A DNA stretch of 64,000 bases from Neisseria weixii (GCF_002327085.1 NZ_CP023429.1:1178001-1242000), one strand, 5' to 3'; positions 49,928-61,332 are shown, numbered from the stretch's first letter. Made by a program: numbers and translations. The notes: generated by a model not told the origin, from the sequence alone.

Positions 49928-50958
49928 ATGATTACGCCGCAACAGGCAATTGAACGCCTAATCAGCAACAACGAGCTTTTTTACGATGAAATGACCGATT
50001 TGATGAGACAGATCATGAGCGGCCAAGTGCAGCCGGAGCAAATCGCCGCCATTATGACGGGCTTACGCATCAAAGTAGAAACCGTTTCTGAAATTACAGC
50101 TGCCGCAGCAGTGATGCGTGAATTTTCCACCAAAGTAGCGGTTAGCCATGCCGATAATCTGGTTGATATTGTCGGCACTGGCGGCGACGGTGCGAAAACC
50201 TTCAATATTTCCACTACGGCCATGTTTGTTGCTGCCGCAGCCGGTGCCAAAGTCGCGAAGCACGGCGGCCGATCGGTATCGTCTTCCTGCGGCGCGGCCG
50301 ATGTGATGGAGCAAATGGGCGCGGTATTGAATGTTACGCCCGAGCAAGTCGCCCAAAGCATAGAGCAAACCGGCTTAGGTTTTATGTTTGCGCAAAACCA
50401 TCACAGCGCCATGCGCCATGTTGCGCCGGTGCGCCGCTCACTGGGTTTCCGCAGCATTTTTAACATTCTGGGGCCGTTAACCAACCCGGCGGGGCGCCCA
50501 ACCAGCTGTTAGGCGTATTCCACATTGATTTATGCGGCATTCTCTCGCGCGTGTTGCAGCAATTGGGGTCGAAACATGTGTTGGTGGTGTGCGGTGAAGG
50601 CGGTTTGGACGAAATCACCCTCACCGGCAACACCCGCATCGCGGAATTAAAAGACGGTACCATCCGCGAATACGACATCAACCCACAAGATTTCGGTATA
50701 GAACTGCGCCGCAACCTTGACGATATCCGCGTGGAAAACAGCGAAGAATCACTGCAGAAAATGGATGCCGTTTTAAACGGCGAACACGGTGCCGCACGTG
50801 ATATCGTAGTGCTCAATGCCGCCGCCGCCCTGTATGCGGGCAATGTGGTGGACTCTTTGGCTGCCGGTGTCACCGCCGCACAAGAAGCGATTGATTCGGG
50901 TAAAGCCAAGGCCAAGAAAGCAGAATTTATCGAATTTAGCCGACAGTTTGATGCATAA
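49928..50958 (+). CDS. trpD: Anthranilate phosphoribosyltransferase (frame broken once)
   Basis: TrpD joins anthranilate and phosphoribosyl pyrophosphate, the second step of tryptophan synthesis. The start at 49928 ([18 protein letters not shown]) follows GAAGGAAAACAC. Visible are [17 protein letters not shown] (PRPP site), [38 protein letters not shown] and [12 protein letters not shown]. The frame breaks in GGGG (50491-50494). One more G reads [20 protein letters not shown] and gives 343 residues, the normal length. An undercall is likely. The C-terminal part ([15 protein letters not shown]) is intact. Confidence 0.94.
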
Positions 50959-50971
50959 ACATTTTTCATTC

Positions 50972-51010
50972 AGAGGCCGTCTGAAACATCGGCTTCAGAC
51001 GGCCTTTTTG
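50972..51010 (+). terminator. DUS-pair terminator after trpD
   Basis: AGGCCGTCTGAAAC and GGCTTCAGACGGCCT with TTTTT following. Confidence 0.85.
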
Positions 51011-51069
51011 TGTTTAAAGAAATCACCCCTTTATAAACATATATAACAAAATCATCTTTGCAATAAACA

Positions 51070-51107
51070 AACCATTCTTTCCCTTTTTCCGACAGCTTCT
51101 ATAAAGT
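51070..51107 (+). promoter_or_regulatory. Control element of cysT shared with cysJ
   Basis: AACCATTCTTTCCCTTTTTC, a 10-bp spacer and TATAAAGT, with the same internal spacing as upstream of cysJ (19541-19578). The spacer here is CGACAGCTTC against AGACGGCCTG. The block lies about 30 bp before the cysT ATG, a fit for an activator site plus -10 box. Confidence 0.65.
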
Positions 51108-51138
51108 TCGCCCATAATCACTACTCTGTTATCAAGCC

Positions 51139-51975
51139 ATGTTATTACTGAAAACCCCCAGCGTCTTACCGGGCTTTAAAATCAGCTTAGGGTTGACCGT
51201 GTTGTGTTTGTCGCTTTTGGTCGTGTTGCCGTTTGTCATGATGGCCGCCAAAGCCGGCGAAATTGGTTGGACGGCTTTTTGGCAAACAATTGCCGAACCC
51301 AACGTTCTGGCAGCGGTATGGTTGAGCCTGAAAATGTCGTTTTATGCCATGCTGACTAATATTGTGTTCGGCACTTTAGTCGCGTGGGTGTTGGTGCGCT
51401 ATGAGTTTCCGGGAAAAAATCTGGCTAATGCACTGGTGGACTTACCTTTCGCCCTGCCTACTGCCGTCACCGGTATTGCCTTGGCCACTTTATACGCGCC
51501 GAATGGCTGGATCGGACAATGGTTCGCGCCTTTGGGCATCAAAATTGCTTTTACGCCCATCGGCATTTGGATTGCGTTAGTGGTGGTAAGCCTGCCGTTT
51601 ATTGTGCGTGCGGTGCAGCCGGTACTGGAAGAATTATCGGGCGAATACGAAGAAGCCGCGGCTACTTTAGGCGCAAACCGGTTCACCACTTTCCGCCGCG
51701 TATTGCTGCCGGAAATCATGCCGGCTTTGATTACCGGCGCAGGCATGATGTTTGCCCGCGCGACCGGCGAATACGGTTCGGTGATTTTTATTGCAGGTAA
51801 TATTCCGATGGTTTCCGAGATTTTGCCGCTGATTATTACCGGAAAATTGGAGCAGTTTGATGTGCAGGGGGCATCAGCGGTGGCGCTGTTTATGCTGATG
51901 ATTTCGTTTGCGATCTTGTTTGCTTTAAACGTGACTCAATGGGCATTGAGCAAACGGGCGGGTGCCAAAGCCTGA
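51139..51975 (+). CDS. cysT: Sulfate/thiosulfate ABC transporter permease CysT
   Basis: A 278-residue inner-membrane permease with about six helices. The ABC-contact EAA loop reads EEAAATLGANRFTTFRRVLLPEI (about 172-194). DLPFALPTAVTGIAL and YGSVIFIAGNIPM are typical of the CysT/CysU branch. Together with CysW and CysA it imports sulfate or thiosulfate. The periplasmic binding protein gene (sbp or cysP) is not adjacent. A 252-bp gap containing a palindromic element separates it from cysW. Confidence 0.94.
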   Translation: MLLLKTPSVLPGFKISLGLTVLCLSLLVVLPFVMMAAKAGEIGWTAFWQTIAEPNVLAAVWLSLKMSFYAMLTNIVFGTLVAWVLVRYEFPGKNLANALVDLPFALPTAVTGIALATLYAPNGWIGQWFAPLGIKIAFTPIGIWIALVVVSLPFIVRAVQPVLEELSGEYEEAAATLGANRFTTFRRVLLPEIMPALITGAGMMFARATGEYGSVIFIAGNIPMVSEILPLIITGKLEQFDVQGASAVALFMLMISFAILFALNVTQWALSKRAGAKA

Positions 51976-51994
51976 TGGTGTAGAAAATCCTAGC

Positions 51995-52166
51995 GTTGTT
52001 TACACTTTTTCTTTTTTGCTTGAAGACCCATTTTGGGATTTTTGAGTGTTGTCAAGAATGCCGAAAGGCACGGCAACGCCGCATGGTTCTTAATAATGCT
52101 CAAAAATCCTAAAACAATCATTTAGGTAAAAAATAAAAGCTGTTTTGCATAAAAAGTGTAAACAAC
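51995..52166. mobile_element. 172-bp palindromic MITE-like element between cysT and cysW
   Basis: The ends are a perfect 16-bp inverted repeat: GTTGTTTACACTTTTT (51995-52010) and AAAAAGTGTAAACAAC (52151-52166). Inside, GGATTTTTGAG and CTCAAAAATCC form a second inverted pair, so much of the element can fold on itself. It has no ORF. No clear target-site duplication is visible. The ends do not match the Correia element. Confidence 0.7.
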
Positions 52167-52227
52167 CCGACAATTTCCTACATGATAGGCCGTCTGAAAA
52201 TTTTAGAACCGAAAAAAGACATTCATT

Positions 52228-53085
52228 ATGCAAACCCATTCTTCCAATCCAAACCTGACCGAACCGCGCTGGCTGCGTTTGATCCTAACCGCGATTGCAT
52301 TACTGTTTCTACTGGTGATGCTGGTTGTGCCGCTGGTGGCCGTGTTCTACGAAGCCTTAAAAGGCGGCTGGGGTTTGTATGTGCAATCCGTTACCGATCC
52401 CGAAGCATGGTCGGCCATTCGATTAACCTTGATTACCGCTGCTATTGTGGTGCCGGCGAATGCCGTATTGGGTATTGCTATGGCTTGGTTACTCACGCGC
52501 TTTGATTTTCGTGGCAAACAATTGCTGACCACCCTACTTGATTTGCCGTTTTCCGTATCACCCGTGGTGGCCGGCTTGATGTTCGTGTTACTGTTCGGCG
52601 CGCATACCGCTTTCGGCGGCTGGCTCGAAGCGCAGGGCATACAGATTATCTTCGCCATTCCGGGCATTATCTTGGCCACGCTGTTTGTTACCTTTCCTTT
52701 TGTGGCCCGCGAACTGATTCCGCTGATGCAGGCGCAGGGCGACAGCGAAGAGCAGGCCGCGCTGATTTTGGGCGCAAGCGGCTGGCAGATGTTTTGGCGC
52801 GTTACCCTGCCCAATATCAAATGGGCGCTGCTCTACGGCATCATTCTCACTAACGCGCGCGCTATGGGCGAATTTGGTGCCGTCAGCGTGGTGTCCGGCC
52901 ATATTCGCGGCGAGACCAACACCATTCCGCTGTTGGTGGAAATCTTTTACAACGAATACAGCTTTACCGGCGCCTTTGCCCTATCCGGCGTATTGGCCTT
53001 ATTAGCCCTAGCCACCCTAGCCTTACAAAACTTTATTACCAAAATGCAAGAGAAAAAACTCGCCGCAGCGGAGAGAAACGCATGA
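52228..53085 (+). CDS. cysW: Sulfate/thiosulfate ABC transporter permease CysW
   Basis: A 285-residue permease partner of CysT with about six helices. It has [20 protein letters not shown] and the EAA-loop region [22 protein letters not shown], then [20 protein letters not shown], hallmarks of CysW. Its stop overlaps the cysA start (ATGA, 53082-53085), so the two are translationally coupled. The ribosome site is weak. Because of the upstream element it may be transcribed less well from the cysT promoter, or from a promoter inside the element. Confidence 0.94.
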   Translation: MQTHSSNPNLTEPRWLRLILTAIALLFLLVMLVVPLVAVFYEALKGGWGLYVQSVTDPEAWSAIRLTLITAAIVVPANAVLGIAMAWLLTRFDFRGKQLLTTLLDLPFSVSPVVAGLMFVLLFGAHTAFGGWLEAQGIQIIFAIPGIILATLFVTFPFVARELIPLMQAQGDSEEQAALILGASGWQMFWRVTLPNIKWALLYGIILTNARAMGEFGAVSVVSGHIRGETNTIPLLVEIFYNEYSFTGAFALSGVLALLALATLALQNFITKMQEKKLAAAERNA

Positions 53086-54155
53086 GCATCACCATTGAAA
53101 ATTTAAACAAACATTTCGGCAATTTTCACGCACTGAAAAACATCAATCTAAACGTACCGACCGGTAAACTGGTTTCGCTACTCGGCCCATCCGGCTGCGG
53201 CAAGACGACGCTGTTGCGCATTATTGCCGGCTTAGAAACTTCCGACAACGGCAGAATTCTGTTCGACGGACAAGACGTGACAGACAAGCATGTTCGTGAC
53301 CGCAAAGTCGGCTTTGTATTCCAACATTACGCTTTGTTCCGCCACATGAACGTGTTCGACAACGTGGCTTTCGGCTTGACCGTATTGCCGAAAAGCAAGC
53401 GCCCGAGCAAAGAAAAAATCCGCGCCAAAGTAGAAGAATTATTGGGTTTGGTGCAGCTTTCGCATTTGGCCAAATCTTATCCGCACCAGCTTTCAGGCGG
53501 CCAGCGCCAACGCATCGCCCTTGCCCGCGCCTTGGCGGTAGAACCCAAATTACTGCTGCTGGACGAACCATTCGGCGCGCTCGATGCCAAGGTTCGCAAA
53601 GAATTGCGCACATGGCTGCGCGACATTCACCATAATCTCGGCGTGACCAGCATTCTCGTCACCCACGACCAAGAAGAAGCTTTGGAAGTGTCCGACGAAA
53701 TCGTGGTAATGAACCACGGTCATATCGAACAAACCGGTAGCGCAGACCACATTTACCGCCAACCGGAAAATGCGTTTGTCACCGAGTTTTTGGGCGAAAC
53801 CGATGCCTTTGAAGGCCGCATCGAAAAAGGCGTGTGGCATTACGGCAGCTACCAATGGCCGCTCGACCGCCAATACAAATGGCAGGAACAATTGGCCATC
53901 GGCTACATCCGTCCGCACGAATGGCAAATCGCCCAAGCCGGACAAACGCCGATGCTGACCGCCGCGGTTGAAAAAATCCACGCTGTCGGCGCATTGACCC
54001 ATGTCACCGTCAAACACGACAAACGCGATGTACACATCACCCTAGCCGGCAGCGATGCCACCCGTCTGGCCTTATCCGTGGGCAAAGAGTTGGCTTTAGT
54101 GCCGAAACAAATCTACATCTTTTCGCAAAACGAATTAATCGAATATTCGATTTGA
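53082..54155 (+). CDS. cysA: Sulfate/thiosulfate ABC transporter ATP-binding protein CysA
   Basis: A 357-residue ATPase. Walker [10 protein letters not shown] (about 35), signature [15 protein letters not shown] (about 133), Walker [16 protein letters not shown] and the switch His in VTHDQEEAL are all present. A C-terminal regulatory part ([12 protein letters not shown]) follows, as in CysA. It is the last gene of the cysT-cysW-cysA unit, which ends in a DUS-pair terminator. Confidence 0.95.
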   Translation: MSITIENLNKHFGNFHALKNINLNVPTGKLVSLLGPSGCGKTTLLRIIAGLETSDNGRILFDGQDVTDKHVRDRKVGFVFQHYALFRHMNVFDNVAFGLTVLPKSKRPSKEKIRAKVEELLGLVQLSHLAKSYPHQLSGGQRQRIALARALAVEPKLLLLDEPFGALDAKVRKELRTWLRDIHHNLGVTSILVTHDQEEALEVSDEIVVMNHGHIEQTGSADHIYRQPENAFVTEFLGETDAFEGRIEKGVWHYGSYQWPLDRQYKWQEQLAIGYIRPHEWQIAQAGQTPMLTAAVEKIHAVGALTHVTVKHDKRDVHITLAGSDATRLALSVGKELALVPKQIYIFSQNELIEYSI

Positions 54156-54166
54156 TTGCGATGATT

Positions 54167-54204
54167 AAAGGCCGTCTGAAAATATCGTTTTCAGACGGCC
54201 TTTT
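54167..54204 (+). terminator. DUS-pair terminator after cysA
   Basis: AAAGGCCGTCTGAAAA and TTTTCAGACGGCCTTTT with a short loop. Confidence 0.86.
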
Positions 54205-54289
54205 GTCTTGAAAATCGTTAACAATCGGCGCATAATCAAATGCTCGTTTTTGTAAAAATAGCCAACCCATTTCGATAAAGGAAGCCGCC

Positions 54290-55472
54290 ATGAGCAACTA
54301 TCTCACCCCCAATTTCTCATTCGCCCCATGATTCCCGAGCGTGCTTCGGGCAGTCGCGTGTGGGATACCGAAGGGTGTGAGCTGATTGATTTATCGGGCG
54401 GCATCGCCGTAAATGCCTTGGGCCACAGCCATCCCGAGCTAATTGATGCCCTGAACCGGCAAGCGCAAAAGGTGTGGCACATTTCCAATATCTACACCAC
54501 TCAGCCTGCGCAAGATTTAGCCGCCGCTTGGTGGAACACAGCTTTGGCGACAAAGTATTTTTCTGTAATTCAGGCGCCGAAGCCAACGAAGCTGCGCTTA
54601 AACTTGCCCGTAAATATGGCCGCGACCATTTCGGCGAACACAAAACCGAAATCATTGCCTGCATCAACAGCTTCCACGGCCGCACATTGTTTACCGTATC
54701 CGTCGGCGGCCAAGCGAAATACAGCCAAGATTACGCGCCGTTGCCGCCAGGCATCAGCCACGTTGCCTTTAACGACATCGCCGCGCTCGAAGCCGCCATC
54801 AGTGATAAAACCTGCGCCGTGATTATCGAGCCGGTTCAAGGCGAAAGCGGCATTTTGCCTGCCACACAAGAATATCTTGAAGCTGCCCGCCGCCTGTGCG
54901 ACCAATATAATGCCTTGCTGATTTTTGATGAAGTGCAAACCGGCGTCGGCCACACCGGCAAACTGTTTGCCTACGAGCATTACGGCGTCAAACCCGACAT
55001 CATGAGTTTGGCCAAAGCACTAGGTTGCGGCTTCCCGATTGGCGCGATTGTCACCACTGATGCCATTGCCCCAACCTTCGGCCCCGGCACGCATGGCTCT
55101 ACATTTGGCGGTAATCCGTTAGCCTGCGCCGTCGCCAACCGCGCATTCGACATCATCAACACCCCTGAAACCTTAAGCCATGTACAAACCCAAGGCGAAA
55201 AACTTCAGACGGCCTTACAACAAATCGGCGAGCGCACCGGCGTATTCAAACAAGTCCGCGGCATGGGCTTACTGCTCGGCGCGGTGATGGCCGACCAATA
55301 CGAAAACCGCGCCGGCGAAATCTTCAACGCCGCCCTGAAACACGGCCTGATGGTATTAGTGGCCGGACCCAATGTCGTGCGCTTCGCACCAAGCTTGCTA
55401 CTGAATAATGAAGATTTACAAGAAGGCATGCAACGCTTGGAAGTCGCGATTAATGAGTGGTTGGCTGCTTAA
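54290..55472 (+). CDS. argD: Acetylornithine/succinyldiaminopimelate aminotransferase (frame broken twice)
   Basis: ArgD is a class III PLP aminotransferase of arginine (and often lysine) synthesis. The start ATG 54290 ([13 protein letters not shown]) follows AAAGGAAG. The frame breaks at CCCC (54324-54327), where one C restores [16 protein letters not shown]. It breaks again at CC (54524-54525), where one C restores [18 protein letters not shown]. The full protein has 394 residues. Motifs: [16 protein letters not shown] (PLP phosphate site), [17 protein letters not shown] and [14 protein letters not shown] (PLP Lys). Two breaks within 200 bp, each mended by one base in a C run, suggest sequencing error and not decay. 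Confidence 0.93.
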
Positions 55473-55495
55473 CCTTTAGGCTTATCCGCAATTAA

Positions 55496-55529
55496 AAGGC
55501 CGTCTGAAACCAATATTTCAGACGGCCGA
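55496..55529. terminator. DUS-pair terminator between argD and carbonic anhydrase gene
   Basis: AGGCCGTCTGAAA and TTTCAGACGGCC, between convergent genes. Confidence 0.75.
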
Positions 55530-55566
55530 GACCTTTTAATTCCGTGTTTATCAAACTACCGTTACC

Positions 55567-56229
55567 TCACGATTGCGGTACACTCCAATCGCTGTTGGTC
55601 AAATCATAGATTTTCTGAATTTCTTTCAGAATATTGTCAAAATCGATATTCAAATCTTTCAGACGGCCTGTACGGATATCAAATACCCAGCCGTGCACCA
55701 CCGGAAATTTTTCTTTCAAATAACGTTTCTGCACACCTGCGCTTTTGATGACATTGATGCATTGCTCTTGCACGTTTAATTCGACTAAACGGTCGTAACG
55801 CGCTTGCTCGTCTTCAATCGCGTCCAGTTCTTCCCGGTGCAGGCGGTACACGTCGCGGATACAGCGCAACCAAGGATTGAGCATGCCGTAATCTTTGGCC
55901 TGCATAGCGGATTTTACGCCGCCGCATTCGTAGTGGCCGCACACGACAATGTGTTTCACGTTCAGATGGTAAACCGCATAATTGATGACCGAAGCTACAT
56001 TAATATCAATGGCATTGACCATATTGGCAATATTGCGGTGCACGAAAACTTCGCCCGGCTGCATGCCCATCATATCTTCAGCGGTCACGCGGCTGTCAGA
56101 GCAGCCGATGTAGAGATAATCCGGTGTTTGGTTGATGGAGAGCTTATCGAAAAAATGCGGGTCGTTGCGCAATTGCTCTTCGGCCCATTGACGGTTGTGT
56201 TCAAAAATATCTTGTTTGGTTTTAGACAT
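55567..56229 (-). CDS. can: Beta-class carbonic anhydrase
   Basis: A 220-residue enzyme that hydrates CO2 to bicarbonate. Zinc ligands are in the motifs IGCSDSRV (Cys, with the Asp-Arg dyad) and VCGHYECGG (His and Cys). Length and the N-terminus IFEHNRQWAEEQLRNDPHFF are like E. coli Can. It is cytoplasmic and stands alone, convergent with argD. A DUS core lies inside the gene (about 55660). Confidence 0.95.
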   Translation of the reverse strand: MSKTKQDIFEHNRQWAEEQLRNDPHFFDKLSINQTPDYLYIGCSDSRVTAEDMMGMQPGEVFVHRNIANMVNAIDINVASVINYAVYHLNVKHIVVCGHYECGGVKSAMQAKDYGMLNPWLRCIRDVYRLHREELDAIEDEQARYDRLVELNVQEQCINVIKSAGVQKRYLKEKFPVVHGWVFDIRTGRLKDLNIDFDNILKEIQKIYDLTNSDWSVPQS

Positions 56230-56384
56230 GCTATTTTCCCGGAAACAGATTCATACGGAGTCTAGGCTGATTTGCCCGATTAGACAAGCCCGAAGGCAGG
56301 AAAAGGCCGTCTGAAAGTCGCTCTACCGCCGAAAGTAGCTATCACGGTCGGCTTTAAGTATCAACCGTTGTTCATGACAATTGA

Positions 56385-57512
<1,128 letters not shown>

Positions 57513-57545
57513 CCGTAGGACTTAACTTAACAGAAAGGAATCAAT

Positions 57546-58041
57546 ATGGCTCAAGTAACCTTTAAAGGCGATCCGTAGAAGTGGGCGGCACCCTGCCCAA
57601 GTCGGCCAAACCGCCCCTGCATTTACCTTGGTGGCCACCGATTTATCCGAAAAAAGTCTGTCGGATTTTGCCGGTAAGCGCAAAGTGCTGAATATTTTCC
57701 CGAGTATCGACACAGGCGTGTGCTCAAAATCGGTACGCGAATTCAACGAGCGCGCCACCGGCTTGGACAACACCGTTGTTTTGTGTATTTCTGCCGATTT
57801 GCCGTTTGCCTTGGCGCGTTTCTGCGGTGCCGAAGGCATTGAAAATGTGACCTCGCTTTCGACTTTCCGCTGCAAAAACTTCAAGCAAGACTACGGTACT
57901 GAAATTCAGTCTTCACCGCTCAAAGGCTTAAACGCCCGAGCGGTTGTGGTGTTGGACGAAAATGACCAGGTATTATACAGCGAATTGGTGCCTGAAATCG
58001 GTGAAGAACCGAATTACGATGCGGCTTTGGCTGTCTTGTAA
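57546..58041 (+). CDS. tpx: Thiol peroxidase Tpx (frame broken twice)
   Basis: Tpx is an atypical 2-Cys peroxiredoxin that removes peroxides with thioredoxin. The start ATG 57546 ([10 protein letters not shown]) follows AAAGGAATCAAT. The frame breaks right after (57575, one G missing: [10 protein letters not shown]) and again at CCC (57596-57598, one C missing: [14 protein letters not shown]). Repaired, it has 165 residues. The peroxidatic Cys is in [17 protein letters not shown] and the resolving Cys in [12 protein letters not shown]. Two breaks within 25 bp suggest poor read quality here rather than a pseudogene, since the rest is intact. It would work with TrxB (23351-24301). Confidence 0.9.
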
Positions 58042-58056
58042 ACACCGGTAACAATC

Positions 58057-58093
58057 AAGGCCGTCTGAAAGTTGAATTTCAGACGGCTTTTTC
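58057..58093. terminator. DUS-pair terminator after tpx
   Basis: AGGCCGTCTGAAAGT and GAATTTCAGACGGCTTTTT, between convergent genes. Confidence 0.82.
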
Positions 58094-58105
58094 ATGCAAA
58101 CTATT

Positions 58106-58432
58106 TTAGCCTTCCAATACGCTGGCTGAAGCGGCTTCTGCCTTCACTTTGGCGATAGCGGCTTCACGCGCGGCTTCATCGGGAAGCAATGGGCTGGTAC
58201 CGATGATTTGACCGTTGGTCGCTTTGAGATTAAAGTAAAATTTACCGTTGTTACTTTCCTTTAACTCATAGCGTGCATTTTCGGCAGAATTTTTACGAAT
58301 CGACTCAATGCCGTTTTGCGCAGACGATTTGCTGTTGTACTGCTCGCTTTTCAATAAGGTCTTATCATCACCGTCGAGCAGGCTGAAGCTGAAATGACCG
58401 TCGTCGCTCTTGCGTAATTCAAATGCTGCCAT
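58106..58432 (-). CDS. YegP/DUF1508 protein
   Basis: A 108-residue protein with two tandem DUF1508 units: FELRKSDDGHFSFSLLDGDD and later YELKESNNGKFYFNLKATNG, each followed by a Ser-rich helix (SEQYNSKSSAQNGIESIRKN). It has no signal peptide. The domain forms a small beta-alpha fold of unknown role. An AAAAGGAG ribosome site precedes the ATG. Confidence 0.88.
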   Translation of the reverse strand: MAAFELRKSDDGHFSFSLLDGDDKTLLKSEQYNSKSSAQNGIESIRKNSAENARYELKESNNGKFYFNLKATNGQIIGTSPLLPDEAAREAAIAKVKAEAASASVLEG

Positions 58433-58592
58433 GGTTACACTCCTTTTCGCTTGGTTATGCCGCTTCCTGACATAGGGGGCGGAAAATGAAAGATATTCCT
58501 AATAATATAAAAATAGCTTGCAATTGTGTCAATCAAATATATACAAACTTGATGGATATTATGCAAACACGCTGATTTTGTGATGATAAAAA

Positions 58593-58630
58593 TCAGGCCG
58601 TCTGAAATTATATGGTTCAGACGGCCTTTG
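58593..58630. terminator. DUS-pair terminator after bioB
   Basis: AGGCCGTCTGAAAT and GGTTCAGACGGCCT, just downstream of bioB on the minus strand. Confidence 0.78.
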
Positions 58631-58634
58631 GTTC

Positions 58635-59675
58635 TCAATAATCCACTTTAATTGCGGGTGGTGCTTGAGCTGCTTCGGTTTGGTGGTTCAGCGGCATCAG
58701 GTCTAATTTATCCATCAGCAGCCGGTCGCCGTCTTCATCAGGATTATCAGTGGTTAGTAGCTTGCCGCCGTAGAAAATCGAATTGGCTCCGGCCAAAAAA
58801 CACATGGCTTGGGTCGATTCGCTCATGCCTGTGCGCCCTGCACTCAAGCGCACAAAGCTTTTCGGCATGGTAATGCGCGCTACGGCGATGGTGCGCACAA
58901 ATTCCGTCCAATCCAAATCTTGGACACCGGCTAAAGGTGTACCTTCGACTTTGACCAACTGATTAATCGGTACACTTTCCGGCTGCGGGTCGAGATTGGC
59001 CAAGCTGGCAATCAATCCGGCGCGTTCGGCGCGGGTTTCGTTCATGCCGACAATGCCGCCGCAGCACACTTTCAAACCGGCATGGCGCACTTTGCCCAAA
59101 GTATCCATGCGGTCTTCGTGTTGGCGCGTGTGGATGATGTCGTTGTAGCGCTCGGGATCGGTATCAAGATTATGGTTGTAGTAATCCAATCCGGCTTCTT
59201 TCAAATCTTCGGCCATGCCGTCTTCAAGCATACCGAATGTGCCGCAGGTTTCCAGACCCAAGGCTTTCACGGCTTTGATGATTTCGGACACGGTTTCCAC
59301 ATCTTTCGGCTTCGGCCCACGCCACGCCGCGCCCATGCAGAAACGGCTGGCACCGCGTGCTTGCGCTATTTTGGCTTTGGCGACGATTTCATCGACATCC
59401 ATCATCTGCGCTTTGCCCAAATCGGTATGGTGATGCGCCGATTGCGGACAATATGCACAATCTTCGGGGCAGCCGCCGGTTTTAATGGAAAGTAAGGTGG
59501 AAAGCTGGATTTCACGCGGATTGAATTGTTGGCGGTGGATTTCGGCAGCCTGATAAACCAAGTCTAAAAACGGCAAGGCAAACAAAGCTTCTACATCACA
59601 TTTTTTCCAATAACGCGCAGTCGGATGCGGCTTGCGCTCGGTTTGGCGGCGCAAGGCTACAGGAGAGAGGGTCAT
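58635..59675 (-). CDS. bioB: Biotin synthase
   Basis: BioB inserts sulfur into dethiobiotin by radical SAM chemistry. The 346-residue protein has the cluster motif [12 protein letters not shown] (CxxxCxxC, about 68-76), [24 protein letters not shown] and [20 protein letters not shown] (second cluster Arg). Its length is typical. No other bio genes are in the window. It is divergent from the HAD phosphatase gene. Confidence 0.96.
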   Translation of the reverse strand: MTLSPVALRRQTERKPHPTARYWKKCDVEALFALPFLDLVYQAAEIHRQQFNPREIQLSTLLSIKTGGCPEDCAYCPQSAHHHTDLGKAQMMDVDEIVAKAKIAQARGASRFCMGAAWRGPKPKDVETVSEIIKAVKALGLETCGTFGMLEDGMAEDLKEAGLDYYNHNLDTDPERYNDIIHTRQHEDRMDTLGKVRHAGLKVCCGGIVGMNETRAERAGLIASLANLDPQPESVPINQLVKVEGTPLAGVQDLDWTEFVRTIAVARITMPKSFVRLSAGRTGMSESTQAMCFLAGANSIFYGGKLLTTDNPDEDGDRLLMDKLDLMPLNHQTEAAQAPPAIKVDY

Positions 59676-59861
59676 GTTGTGTTCTTTCTGGTTTCACAGC
59701 GGCGCAATGACGCTGATGGCTTGACTGTCGGCACAATGACGACAGCGGCGGATAAAGGCCGTCTGAAACGCAAGCATATCTTTATGCCCTTATTTAGGCT
59801 ATGATTTCAGACGGCGCGGAAAGTGTAACCTGTTTAAAAAACCACTGCAAAGGATTTTTTT

Positions 59862-60512
59862 ATGAGTGCATTCAAATTAGCGATTTTCGATTGCGACGGT
59901 GTCTTGGTCGACAGCGAACGCATTACCTGCGAAGTATTGACACAATGTCTGGCCGAACTCGGCTTGGTGATGGACAGCCAAGAAGTCTGGCGTTTGTTCG
60001 TCGGCAAATCCATTCCCAAAAGCATGGAGATGATCGGCGAAATGCTGGGCGAAAGGCCGTCTGAAAGCATGTGGCAGGACTTTGCCAAGCGTGCCAATGC
60101 TGAGTTGAAAGAAAAAGTCAAAGCGGTAAAAAACATCGAAGCCACACTTGATGCGCTTGAAATTCCTTATTGCGTGGCTTCTAACGGCGATTTTGACAAG
60201 ATGAATACCACGCTTGGCGCTACCGGCCTGCTGCCGCGTTTTCAAGGCAAAATGTTCAGCGCCACGCAGGTCAAAACAGGCAAGCCCGCGCCTGATTTGT
60301 TTCTGCTCGCTGCCGAAACCATGGGCTACGTGCCGCCAGATTGTGTGGTGATTGAAGACAGCCCCACCGGCGTCACCGCCGCACTTGCTGCCGGCATGAC
60401 ACCGTTTGGCTATGCCTGCTGGGCACCGCGCGAAACCTTGCAGAAAGCCGGCGCGCAGGTTTTGTTTGACGATATGGCGCAATTACCGCAATTGATTCGG
60501 GATTATTCTTAG
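59862..60512 (+). CDS. HAD-family phosphatase (beta-phosphoglucomutase/GPH-like)
   Basis: A 216-residue HAD hydrolase. Motif I is FDCDGVLVDSE (nucleophile Asp about residue 10), motif II is CVASNGD (Ser), motif III is the KTGKPAPDLFL Lys and motif IV is VVIEDSPTGV. The cap and length match the YieH/Gph group, which act on small phosphate esters such as 6-phosphogluconate or phosphoglycolate. The true substrate is not evident. A DUS lies inside the gene (about 60055). Confidence 0.9.
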   Translation: MSAFKLAIFDCDGVLVDSERITCEVLTQCLAELGLVMDSQEVWRLFVGKSIPKSMEMIGEMLGERPSESMWQDFAKRANAELKEKVKAVKNIEATLDALEIPYCVASNGDFDKMNTTLGATGLLPRFQGKMFSATQVKTGKPAPDLFLLAAETMGYVPPDCVVIEDSPTGVTAALAAGMTPFGYACWAPRETLQKAGAQVLFDDMAQLPQLIRDYS

Positions 60513-60529
60513 TCAAAATAAAAGGTCTC

Positions 60530-60563
60530 AGGCCGTCTGAAAAAACTATTTTCAGACAGCCCG
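60530..60563. terminator. Imperfect DUS-pair terminator
   Basis: AGGCCGTCTGAAAA and TTTTCAGACAGCCC. One arm is a variant, leaving a C:A mismatch. It lies between convergent genes. Confidence 0.65.
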
Positions 60564-60573
60564 GAATCAATAA

Positions 60574-61258
60574 TCAGCTTTTTGCTTGCTCAATCAAATA
60601 GGCCACCAAACCCGGCACGCCTTCTGTCGCGCGTTTCGGAATCACTTCGATATTCGCGGCCACGTTCTGCGGATTCGGATCAACCAAATACAAATCGGCA
60701 TGCGGCGGCGCGTAATGCACCAAAGAAGCCGCCGGATACACTTGCATCGAGGTACCGACAATCACCACCACATCGGCATCGCGCATTTCTTCCACCGCGA
60801 CATCAAACATGGGACTTTTTCGCCGAAAAACACAATATGCGGCCACATCGCGCCACCGGTGCTACTCAAAGTTTCCGCAGTTTGCTCACCGGTAAACTCA
60901 ATGATTTCATCGGGGTAATCAACGCTGCGTAATTTATTCAGTTCGCCATGCAGGTGCAGCACATTCTTGCTGCCGGCTCTTTCGTGCAGATTGTCGACGT
61001 TTTGCGTGATGATGTGCACGCGGTAATGTTCGGCCAAATCCAGTAGCGCTTTGTGTGCTGCATTCGGCTCGGCCTCATTGGCTTGGCGGCGGCGTTGGTT
61101 GTAGAAATCAATCACCAACTTCGGATTTTTCGCCAAGGCTTCGGGGTACAGACATCGGTCACCTTATGTCCTTCCCACAAACCGCCCGCATCGCGGAAAG
61201 TCAATAAGCCGCTGTCGGCGCTGATACCCGCGCCTGTTAAGACCACACATTTTTTCAT
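60574..61258 (-). CDS. Sir2-family NAD-dependent deacylase (frame broken twice)
   Basis: A CobB-type sirtuin removing acyl groups from lysines with NAD. Start ATG 61258 ([20 protein letters not shown]) with GGGGCAAC upstream. Repairs are one C at 61143-61146 ([12 protein letters not shown]) and one at 60811-60813 ([17 protein letters not shown]), giving 228 residues. Seen are [31 protein letters not shown], the catalytic His in [11 protein letters not shown], and [14 protein letters not shown]. Unlike E. coli CobB, the zinc-ribbon segment ([20 protein letters not shown]) has no cysteines, so it probably lacks zinc. The two breaks fit the undercall pattern. Confidence 0.88.
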
Positions 61259-61275
61259 GTTGCCCCGTTCTGATT

Positions 61276-61315
61276 GAGGCCGTCTGAATGTGATCAATCC
61301 ATTCAGGCGGCCTCT
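61276..61315. terminator. DUS-type hairpin upstream of sirtuin gene
   Basis: AGGCCGTCTGAAT and ATTCAGGCGGCCT with a loop of about 11 bases. One arm has G for A. It lies between the GST gene and the sirtuin gene. Confidence 0.65.
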
Positions 61316-61332
61316 ATAAATTACAACCTAAA

